Shown here: positions 54,168-64,000 of the stretch, in pieces
How the letters are laid out: each line of letters opens with the position of its first letter
Position numbering within the stretch: position 1 is the first letter of the stretch
Assembly (NCBI GenBank): GCA_905221605.1
Contig: CAJNDS010000309.1
Coordinates: 22,501-86,500, forward strand
Length of the DNA: 64,000 nt
Direction of reading: 5' to 3'
Source of the DNA: Symbiodinium natans
Lineage: Eukaryota; Sar; Dinophyceae; Suessiales; Symbiodiniaceae
Translations under genes and position numbers: made by a program
Notes under the pieces: model-generated
Told to the model about the DNA's origin: nothing
Databases searched by the model: none
The model's input: the letters and a program-made list of their open reading frames with translations, nothing else

Positions 54168-55775
54168 GAGAGCCAGCAGTCACGTGGACAACGGCGGCAG
54201 ATCGGGGGATGGGGGGATGCCGTGGAAAAAAAAAGGCTGGGGCCTGTGGTCCTTCTATAACATTGTTCCTTCCTTGCTGGCGCGCAGTGCCTCTTGTGTT
54301 TGCTTTTGCCCCTGCCCGGGTCTGTCAAGCTCTTCCTTCAACATGGCCTCCTCTTGGGTCCGTCAAGCTCCTTTTGTTACGGCCCGTGGGCATGCATGGC
54401 GCGGGAGTTCTCGCGGAACGCCGGAGACTCGTGCGGGTGGCATGCTGCATCATTAAAATTGGGTGTCGGACGCAGGACGTGCGAGCTGCTGGAAGGGTAG
54501 CGTTGTGCGATGTTTCCTATCTAGTTTTGGCAGCCCTCAGAAGTAGGCGTGGCTTGGTGCCTCCCTCACAAGTAGGAGGCCCTTTAAGCCTTTACAACAA
54601 GTACCCAGCACTGGGACTTCTAGTCCTGGCATTCTCTCTCACCATTGCCCGTGTCAGGGGGATGGAGGGCTCAATGAAGGATCCCAATGTGGCAGCGAAG
54701 AGTCACGAAGGCCTAGCTGGGCTTGAGTTAGTCTCCGCCTATCCCGGAGTGACGGTTTTTGCCCATCATGTTGAGGAAAATGGGGGGGAAGGGGGGCGGG
54801 GCGGGTCGCATCGGGTCGCCATTCATCGAATCTTTCGGGAGTTGCCTGTAAATTTGCCAATTTAAGGCCTGTAAAAAGATCTGAAGAGGTGGCGGCGGTG
54901 GCGATAGATGCGCGATTGTTGTGTCATAGATCGCGGTGTGCATGAGCAATTAAGCATGGTCTTCGGGGGCCTGGTTTAGAGTTGAGCGCACGGATGGGGT
55001 GGGGGGGGGGGAGGGGCGTGGTGGAGTGTGGAGTGTTGTGCTTGGCAGCGGTGTTGGTGGTAGTGGTGCACGGTGTAGTTGCAGTGTGGTGGAGTGTCTA
55101 CTCCATATTGGCGTCAATCCAGGCTAGCTGCTAGCTTTCGTTGTCCTCGACTGTTCGCCTCAAGTTGGCGCTCTGGGGTTCTTATGTAAACAAATCGACA
55201 AAGTAGAGGTTTAGGTTGACCCACAGATCCCTGGGCTCTTGCCTAGGTGTTGCGCAACGTCTTGCGCGAGTACGAGTGGAGTGTTGTGATTTTGTTCATC
55301 ACGATCCTGTCCGAACAGCAAGATGTGACATGACAGTAGCAGATTCGCTGCTGTTCTCAAGTTCATGTCATGCAGAGCGCTTGCAGAGCTTGTGGATTCC
55401 GCAATGCAGAAGCTTCAATCGCCATTGGGGAGAGCCGCCGGCAAGCCACAGCGGGCGGCGGGGGGGGGGGGCGGCTTGCGTCCCCACAGAACTCAGTAGC
55501 TCCCCGATAGCTGTACCGACTCTGCAAAAAAAAGCAACAGCCTGAGATGGCTCATCCCTCCATAGCTTAGCCATGCACAGCACAGAGCCGCAGTGTCCCG
55601 TCAGACGAAGCGCAACAAGAGTGTAGAGGCTGAGTGGCGCCGCTGGCGTAGACCGATAGCTAGTCTGGCACCCATGTCGTTCTCACGAATCCTGGCCTCG
55701 GCACTGGCCATAGATTCGTGGGACTCTGCGCTGAGACACTCTTGAAAGTACTTGAAAAGTACTTCCTTTACTGAG
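54168..55775. other. Spacer between the two host genes
   Basis: Holds the 3' end of the glucosidase gene and presumably the start of the DD3-3-like gene. A frame at about 54600-54660 reads PALGLLVLAFSLTIARVRG, hydrophobic like a signal peptide, but lacks a convincing start. No poly(A) signal or promoter could be defended. Confidence 0.4.
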
Positions 55776-58700
55776 GTCTGCTTTTTTGGGCTGGTGTGCG
55801 GCGACGTGTACCTCCACAACCCCCGGGGCTCCAACAACAAGCGCCTCGGGAGAGCCCAGAGCGCGCAGGAACAGGAGCAGTTTGCACTCCTTTGCCTTTC
55901 CTTTAAAAAGCACCCCTCTCTCTCTCTCTCGCTAATCATGCAGACAATCTCAATTCTCTTGCTGATATCCATCTTCAATGCTTCCCTTGCTCCATTGTGT
56001 GCTGTTGTTCTTATACTGGTTCCAGAGAGAGAGAGAGAGGTCTCTTCAATGCTACTATAGACTTGGTTTCTTGGACTCGTAAAATTCTGAGGTTGAGTGA
56101 GCAGCAGAACAATGCGCAGAACCAGCACCGGCCCTAAGAGACACAGATTTTCACGCAGTATTTAAAAGCCTTGAAAGTGAAGTGTGTGAGTGCTGTGGGT
56201 CCACGTTGCTCCCTCAAGGAACCGGCTCTTTGACTCACAGAACAATGCCCAAGGCAGGTCTTCGGACTGGGGACACTGGCAGCGCATCAGTGTGCATCCA
56301 CATCCGCCCCTGAAGCTCCTCAAGCAATCTGTCAGGTGGGTATCAGGTGGGCGATAACTGTCAGAACGCCTGTCAGGACGAATATTTTTGGTAGACGCGA
56401 CACCATAATTGGAGTATATGGTTACGAGTCCGGTATTCCTCCTTGAAGTTCCATTCGGCAGCCCTGTGTAAGGACGAGAACCGCAACTATGATGCCACAA
56501 AAAGCGGAGCCATGAAGGCACAGCATGGCACAGCAATTGCACCGCAATTGCAGCAATTCCCCAAGAACGCGGGCACACACACACACAGAGACACACAGAG
56601 CCTCACAGAGCTCCATGGGATCTTATTTGACGTTCAGAGGTCTGAGGGTCAAACGTGCTCATGGCAGGCCAACAATGCAAAAAGGTATGTTTCAGCTTTC
56701 TCTTCGTTGAACACTTGGAGCGCCCACTCTCTGTCTCTCTCTGTCTCTCGCTGTCTCTCGCTCTGGCACTCCCTCCAGGAATAAACAGATTTAACGTCCC
56801 AACGCGACCTCTGGACGCGACCCGACCCGACATGCCCGTATTTTCCAGAATGTAAATATACTAATGTTCCCAGTTAGTTCTTCGGGACAGCCTTTTTCTT
56901 CGAAGCTCCCCAGCATCTTTAAAGGCCTTTCGCAGAGCCGGCGAATTCAAAAGTCCTTCTTCTTCAAGGTTCCCTATCGGGCATCTTGATTGGGCATCTT
57001 TGGGCCTTTCGCAGAGCAGAGGACTTCAACCGCTTCAACCGCCTTTCCTCTTCGAAGTTGCCTAATTGTTGGGCACGGGCCAGGGGCCTTTCGCAGAGGC
57101 GTTGTTCTTCGAAGCTCCATATCGCAGAGCAAACGAATTCGCCTTCCTTCAACGAATTCAAACGCCTTCTTCGAAGTTCCATATTGGGCAATTGGGCATT
57201 TTGGGGGCCTCTTGCAAAGCAGACGAAATCGAACGCCTTTCTTCGAAGTTCCGGATGTTTGAGGCCTTTTCGCAGAGCAGGCGAATTATATATATATATA
57301 TATATATATATTATTTTTTTTTTTGAGCGCTTTTTTTCTTCGAAGTTCCCTATTGGGCATTTTTGGGTCCTTTCGCAGAGCAGACGAATTCAAGCGCCTT
57401 TCTTTTTCGACGTTCTTCATTGGGCATTTGTGGCACCCGTCAATTGTATCCTGTCAAAAACAAGAGGTGGGAAGTGAAACATTACCTCTTTGAAGTGCCC
57501 TATCGTGCATCTTTGGGGCTTTTCGCAGAGACGAAAGCCTCAACCGCCTTTCCTCTTCGCGCGCACGCACACACGTGCGCACGCCCACACGCCCACGCGC
57601 CCACGCGCCCACACGCCCACACGCCCACATGTACAGTCACACACGCCCAAACGCGGGCACACACATACACACGCGCGCGCGCACACGCACACACCTTCCG
57701 CATGCACATGCCACCCACGCACACCCGCTTACCCACACGCTCATGCGTGCACCCGTTCGCACAACCCACAAGTGCACAGACATGCGTACGTGCGCAAGGC
57801 CTAGCCGCCTGGCCACATGCCACTGGCGTTTCAACCGCATGCTTGCCGTGCCAGGGGCACATGACCTACTATCAGGGCTCTGAGCTCTACATCGAGTGGG
57901 CCCAGAGACCCAGAGCTCCAGAAAGCAGAGTGCCAGTTTAAATTTTCCACTTGTTGGAGCGACAGGTGAGCTAGTCAGATAAGGTGAATGTGAGACAGAA
58001 CGCAGGTGGTCCAACACGGCTGCGGCTTGGGGCAGCCGAATGTCATCTGCCAGATGGCACTGGACTTGGCACGAGTCGGCCTTTCGCTGTCCATGCTTTT
58101 CTTTCTTGGCATGGTCATACGAATGTGTAATGTGTACAGATGTGTGCGCTGTCAGGTGCTTCAGTACATGTGTGAGAAGGACAATCCAGGCATCCGTGAT
58201 GGAACCAAGCGGGGCAACGACAACACTGCTGGCGGAGAGCAGGAACCGAAGATCTTGAAGGGAGTCCAGAAGGATGCAGTGATTTTGCTCAATTGACGCC
58301 GAGGAGCCTCCTGTTGCGGTGGAGGTGGGACGGTGGGAGTCAGGGACCGTGAACATGTTTCGCGAGCGGCAGACCCGTCGGACAGGCCGCAGAGGAATCG
58401 CTTGGACAGCATGAGCCCTTGGATTTCTACCTCTCCTGCAAACAGCCCCTGGCCACAAAGGTTTTAACGCAGTATTGGTTCGCATTGGGGATTTGCATTC
58501 TTTTGTCCTTTCGAGCTGACCTCTTCTTGTGATTATAATTTCAGGCGCGAACGGCAGAAGGGGCTGTACACAGCGGACCAAAACGTCCGCGACGATCGTG
58601 GGGCCACCGCCACGAGGCAGAACCCGAACGGCAATGCTCGGAGTCCCAGAGGCCCGAAAGCATTGAGACGGTCAAGGCGGTGAAGAGCCAGGACAGAAAG

Positions 58701-61700
58701 CTAAAGAGGCCCTATAGCATTGCCTAACAGCTCTTTTTGTTTAGGACTTTGTCTTGTTCTTGTTTCACACGCCGCATGAGGAATCTGAGAGGAATCTGAG
58801 TGAGAAGAATTATGATTCTGATTCTGAGGGCAACAACGACCGGCACGGCCTCGAGTGTCCGGAGGCCCGAGAGCACTCTCAGCAACCAAAAAAAACTCGA
58901 GCAAGTACTTCAGCTATTCTCCTTCTCTCCTTCCACCTCTCCGAGTCACTCCGCGTATCTTCTCACTGCCCTAAGCCTGTGAGCCAAGAGAGCTTGCAAG
59001 CACAGCGAAAAATTGAAGGAGTGTGTGTGTGTGTGTGATCCGTGCAGCTCTTTCGCCACACTCAGTGTCCACAATATTGAAGAGAGGAAGGTGTTTGTGT
59101 GTGTGTGAGAGAAAGAGTGTGTGTGTGTGCGTGTGTGTGTGTGTGTGCGCCCTGTTTACTCGGGAAGTACCTACCATTGCAGAGGGCCTGAGGCTCACAC
59201 ACAGGTCTCAGGCCCACGACGGCACCTGTAACTTCAATGCAAGTACGTTGATCAGTTGCTGTCATTGCTGTGTATCGATTCATCCTCGCTGCTGTCCTGT
59301 CTCAGTATCGACAACGTTGGTATCGTTGGCAGAGTTTATGCCTTTCACAGTTTTATCATGTTGCTTCTCCCTCTCTGTGCAAAACCGCGACTAGTGACTA
59401 GAATGACTAGAAGGAGCCACTGGGCCATGATGTGGGTGCGGGCACATCACGGAGGGGGGAGGTTGCCCCGCATGGGTGCTAGTCCCAACCCGTGGGGGCA
59501 ATGCTCTCTCCCTCCCACCAGCACTCCTACAAACGATTGTAAGTGTGTAAGTGTGAACAATGGGATAATGGGGCAGAGGGGTCGCGTGTGAGGAGCGTGA
59601 TTACTACCCATACTGGCATCCTTCGCCGTGGCACGACATCGCCGTGCCCTCAGCCAGAAAGAAAGAAAAGAGATGTAGAGCTCCAGAAGAAGAAAAACAT
59701 GCAGAGCTCCGAGCTCCAGGGTTGAGCAGAAGGTCTTGGTGTAAAGGCAGAGCCTTTCAATTTTAATTCCACCTGACCCGAAGACAAGACTTCCTTTTCA
59801 CAAGCCATGTGAAAAACTTGTCTCGATCATTCCGGCGGCAAAGGGGTGGTTCAGGAACCACCCTGTTTCGGCGAGATAGCCAATTCTATAGAGTTGTTGC
59901 GCAACTGGAAGAGCGGCTCTGCCTCAGGCCGTCATCACCGACGAGCCGCCTGGAGCCCATGCGGGGGGGAGAGTCGGGGAGAGTCGGGGAGAGGGGGAAT
60001 GCGGCGGTGTTGTTCTTCGTCGCGGCGCCCCCTCTTATTTGCACGTGTTCATCCCCACGCCGCCCTCAGCAGTAGGTGCTCCGCGCTTAGTGTGTATTCT
60101 GCACGTATACAGCATTCCTTTGTGCCGCCCTGTCCCCGCGCCGCCCTCAGACGAAGGGATGCGCAGTATCGGGGGATCTCCCTGAAGCGGTATGGGAGAA
60201 GAGACGTTTTTCCGTTCGGTCGTTTGATGGTTTGCACCTTTGCAATCCAAGATTTTCCGAGATCGAGGCATATCGAGGCTTTGGGGTCCAGAAGGTCCCA
60301 ACTAATTATGCCGGAACCGAGTTGAGCACAAGGGCTCTGTTGTTCTTCAACTTCAAGCAGTATTCGGAGTCTTGTTCCCATATGTTCAGGTCCAGAAGGT
60401 GCGAATACTACCGGAGCGAGTCCCAGAACGTGAAAGCAAAAGGCCAAGGACTCAACTCTCAGAGCGTTGCTTCGCAGAGCTACAAAGAGCTACAACGTCT
60501 CCCCGCCCGGCCTTTACAGCGCGTTCAAGACTTCAAGACTTGATCCCCAAGAAACCATAAAGGAACCTGCAAGAGGAACAGACAATGACCGAGAGGAGAG
60601 ATGGAGGCACAAGAGGGCACCATGAGGGGACTCCCTTCGGTCGTGACCAGGGCTTTCGACTTCATGGTTCGAACGAAAGGCTCTGAAAAGGGTGCCCCCA
60701 AAATCCCCAAACCCCCGAAACCCACCCACTGCAAGTCCCTCATTCCTGAGCTTGCTGCCCTTCAGCAGGCGTGCCAGGACGAGACTCCCGGGATGTTGGG
60801 CCTTTGATTGGGGGGGCGTCTGTCTTGTGACCTTTTGTGATGCGAGGCTACTGCAGCGAACCCCAGCACAACCATCAGGAAGCGTGCCCGTCACCTAGAC
60901 AAGAGCACATTCCAAGAGCGACAAGCCGTGCCGGCTGCGCTATGCTGTGCTTCGTAAGCTTTCCTCCGGACCAGGCTTGGACGCGGGAGCGGAATGGCAG
61001 GACTTGGATGATTCGCACAATGCACACAGCGTGACACAGTGTGACACAGTCATTCAACAGAAACAACATCTCACAGGAGGCTCCAGCCCATGAGGAGCCC
61101 CCACCGGAGTGCGTCGGGGCGCAAGATATGCCAGACAGCCATCAGTGGCCAGAGGTATATGACTATGCGCGTGGGAACTTACACTCTATTTTACGTGTGC
61201 GAGCTGCGAGCTCCAGAGCAATTACAACTCTTGACTTTGAGTCGAAGGAGGTCATTGCTTAGCATGCCTTCAAATGCAGCTTTGAGGCCCAGCATGGGCT
61301 CCTGCGCTTGAAGCGAATTTCTTCAGCTGCACAATATACCAACCAAAATGTGCATTGAATTGCGCATTGAAGGCCAGCAATTTTCATCAATTCGAAAGTG
61401 CGCTCAAAATGCCAGATTAACACAACAGAAGATAGGTGAATCCGGGGTTGATGTCCGTTTGGCTTTTGCGTTGTTTGAACTTGAAGTCGTTCCGAAATCT
61501 TCTCCAACTGCGAAATGGAGCAGTAGTAGTGTTATTATCTGGGAAAGTTGCTTGTAGAGGGCAGGACTTTCTACCCAACCTGCAAAACCCATGTAAAAAT
61601 GACCTGCCAACACTAAGGTGTTGATTTCACATCTGCTTCACCGTAACTTGTGCGCTTTAAGTGCCGGCGGCTTTAACCGTCTAGCTTAACTTGTAGCTAT

Positions 61701-62855
61701 GTATTGTGTGTGTCCATGTTTTTGACACCTATATTTATATAGAATCGTTCTCAAATTTTCCCAGCTTGGAATTGACTGTGGGATTTGCTTGAAAAGGCCA
61801 GCATCGATCATTTTTGTGGTGAGAGCCACGCTTCAACCACAAGCAAAGTTGCAACAATTTTGGGTGGTTTGTTGTGGAAGGCGTGTATCGCTAAAAATAA
61901 GGCGGTTTGATCAGTCGATATCTTCTCCAGCTGGGCGAAGAGACGATGGAAGAACACCTCTCTTAATCTCCGCGCTGCCCGTTTCTTCAAATAAAGATAG
62001 ATGCAGGCAGACCCCGTTCATCGTGTCTCTTCAAACAAACATTGGACAAAATCTGCCTGAATCTTACGTGCCATCTTTTTTCTCCAGTCAGACGTGCGCG
62101 CACATCCAGGGAGATGTTAAACGTTGGCTTTGGAAGTATATAGGCACTACACGCACTACATAAGCACTAGAGTCTGCCTGGATCTTGTCGCTGCCTGCGC
62201 CCAGTATCCGACATAGATTACAACAAGTATGGACAACAAAATTCATGCCGCTGCTTTCTTCGATGAGCAGCAAGAGAAGTGTAAAGAAGAGCATGAGGGA
62301 CGGTGCTTGCGATTTTGTTTTGCCGGATGAAAAGGCAGGCCCTCAGGCCCACCGGAGGAAGAAGGAGGAAGTGAGCAAGATCAATTGATAAACTAGTCCT
62401 GCTGCCGTCAAATAGAGCGATAGAGGTTCAACCAAAGACTCTCTCTACATATGTATACATTTATGTGTAGATGTATTTTTACATGTTGCTTTTTTCTTCA
62501 TATATATATGTGATTTTTATACTCTATTGCAAAAATTTTTTTGTGGCCGCCGCTGTGGCGTCTGAGGTCGCTGGCATGTCCTCCCGTGACAACCACAACG
62601 GAAACGCTCGCGGCGGGCGTCCGAACTACTATCTGTGGAGGCGAGCTCGGAAAGAGATTTTTCCCTGGAGCCATGCGGGCCGAGCGCTTTTGAGAGGATA
62701 CCCGACTACGTGGAGGGCCGCCATCCTGGCACGAGTTCGATAAATAAAGATTACTCTTCTTTGCCTTGAGTCCTTGATTTGTGGTGTTTCGAAGGAGGGA
62801 GAGCCACCCGGGCCCGACTATGCCCGAATCAGTGTTCGGACTTACGCAAAACCGC

Positions 62856-62913
<58 letters not shown>

Positions 62914-63766
62914 CCCACTCCCACTCAGAGATGCCTCTTGAAAAAAGAGGAGGCCTTTGACGTGTGCACACAAGATGAGTTCACTTGAATTCGCTTGTCT
63001 GAGAGAGGCTGCGTGCTGCGGTTGCGGTACAATATCACCACCGGGGACTTCCGGTCCTCGGCGCTGGCCTCCGGCGAAGGCCCTTCCACCAACGTGCCCC
63101 GGTCTCAGCTTTCTGGGGGAGTCTAACAAAAAAGTGAGAGTCTCCCTTGCGCCTTTCTTTTGTCTCTCTGCAACACTGACTGAGCTTCAGCTCCATAAGC
63201 TTGAGCTGAGTTGCTTCCAGCTTTTTTCTGCTCTTTGCTGCCCTATCGCCCCCCTCCCAAAGCCATCCCAGTCCCTCCTCCTCCTCAAGTTGGCAACTCT
63301 TGAGCTTCGGATCGAGGCTGGACGTGGGTGAGGACTACTTTGCCCTGGACAAGGCACCTTGTAAAGACGGCACACGGCCACGCATAGTGCCCGCAAAACT
63401 TGCCCCCGCAGTTGCTCTGCCGAGAGGCCCTGAATGACCCGAACCCTGGGCAACGGCGCCGAACGCCCTTCAAGGCGCTCTCTTCCTCTGCATCTTCCTT
63501 ATCCAGAGGGTTGCAAAAAGAAGCGGGCTCGCATGTGTTTTCCTTCGAAGGTGTGCTAGCAAAAAGCTCGCCCCCCTTCTCTCCTTCCATCTTCTTTCCG
63601 AGCTTCTTTTCCGAGCTTCTTTCTCTTCCTTGAGCTTCTTCATCCCTTGAGCTCCTTCTTCTTTCCTTCTCCCCTTTGTTCACTGAAGGGCGGACCACCC
63701 GTCCTTCCACAAGATCCCGTGGGCGACTGGCTGGACCTCGGCGAGGCTTTCCAGCTGCAGCTGCAG
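55776..63766 (+). CDS. DD3-3-like secreted protein, multi-exon, both ends incomplete
   Basis: Homologue of the family named after Dictyostelium DD3-3; function unknown, probably secreted. Exons: 55776-55840 ([12 protein letters not shown]), 56092-56130, 56219-56253 ([11 protein letters not shown]), 56336-56376 ([13 protein letters not shown]), 56473 to about 56514 (DENRNYDA), 57855-57899 ([13 protein letters not shown]), 58006-58056 ([15 protein letters not shown]), 58156 to about 58242 ([17 protein letters not shown]), 58545 to about 58628 ([10 protein letters not shown]...TRQNPNG), 58829-58864 (RHGLECPE), 59593-59645 ([17 protein letters not shown]), 60390 to about 60444 ([15 protein letters not shown]), about 61092-61120 (PPPEC), 62567-62640 (SRDNHNGN), 63006 to about 63062 ([14 protein letters not shown]) and 63714-63766 ([12 protein letters not shown]). 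Phases agree at most junctions; donors are GC or GA. The signal-peptide exon is unidentified and the gene continues past the window. Confidence 0.85.
56899..57561. repeat. Diverged minisatellite, about nine units of 57-90 bp
   Basis: Each unit runs roughly cttcgaagttccctattgggcat, then tttgggcctttcgcagagc, then agacgaattcaa and cgcctttctt. One unit is interrupted by (AT)n at about 57286-57312. It lies in an intron of the DD3-3-like gene, before the 57855 exon. Confidence 0.8.
57562..57765. repeat. CA/CG-rich microsatellite (cacacgcc, acgcgcccac units)
   Basis: Alternating purine-pyrimidine words such as cacacgcccacacgcccac; directly follows the minisatellite and lies in the same intron. Confidence 0.85.
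59018..59148. repeat. Two TG microsatellite blocks
   Basis: (GT)n at about 59020-59036 and a compound gtgtgtgagagaaagagtgtgtg block at about 59088-59148, within an intron of the DD3-3-like gene. Confidence 0.85.
62857..62912. repeat. Run of 56 C
   Basis: Uninterrupted cytosines in the intron before the 63006 exon. The mirror G runs at 30788 and 42637 have similar length. Confidence 0.95.
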
Positions 63767-64000
63767 GCGCCGGAAAAGGGAAGAGGGGTTATAAGGGTTG
63801 ACAAGGGAAGCCCAAGGGGTACCAAAGAAATGGAATCATATGTGCAAAGCTCTTCTTCTGGCCTTCTTCCTGAACTCTTCTTCTGGCCTTCTTCCTTGCT
63901 AGTCTTCCCAACCTTTCTTCTCAATTGACTCTGATGGGCTCTGCTTCGCCGAGTGCTCCTTGCCCTTGCAGGCCCCCGCAGCTTCTTCTTTCTTTTTGTT

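Overview
The window looks like nuclear DNA of a dinoflagellate, most likely Suessiales/Symbiodiniaceae (inference). Its host genes are split into tiny exons on one strand, with introns that start GC, GA or GT, end AG and sometimes carry short direct repeats at their borders. It also holds many microsatellites, G- and C-homopolymers, Copia-type retroelements, and two 100-N assembly gaps (14707-14806 and 31010-31109). I saw no bacterial-style operon, rRNA, tRNA or CRISPR array.

Layout. 1-12 kb: mostly non-coding DNA with GA/CT/TG/GAA microsatellites. It holds one short, internally deleted LTR retroelement (1462-3455) with about 245-bp direct repeats, a primer-binding site, and a frameshifted Copia RNase H tail. 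12.1-18.7 kb: tandem repeats, a telomere-like patch and a G-rich satellite array, with a 141-bp-period zinc-ribbon-like coding fragment inside it. 18693-30719: a complete 12,027-bp Copia-like element with 154-bp LTRs, a 5-bp target duplication (CCTGG), a half-tRNA-iMet primer-binding site, a polypurine tract and three intact overlapping ORFs. 31110-42568: a second, nearly identical copy whose 5' end is lost in a gap; it is followed by the same 3' flank and more satellite to about 43.46 kb.

The large element is the most interesting object. Its Gag has a CCCH and a CCHC-like finger. Its second ORF has two retropepsin-like motifs and a C5-methyltransferase-like domain. Its third ORF has HHCC/DDE integrase, a 2-oxoglutarate/Fe(II) dioxygenase-like domain, Copia reverse transcriptase and RNase H, a transmembrane segment and a proline-rich tail. 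Each ORF lies -1 relative to the one before, and the same octamer CGAAATGG sits in the same phase at both junctions.

44.4-64 kb: two host genes, head to tail on the + strand. One is a glucosidase II beta subunit (44412-54167), from LDLRA-like exons to an MRH domain and a KDEL terminus created by splicing. The other is a secreted DD3-3-like protein (from about 55776, running off the right edge). I recognised both exon by exon from family motifs and consistent splice phases; no alignment was run. Both products would belong to the secretory pathway, but nothing else shown here links them.
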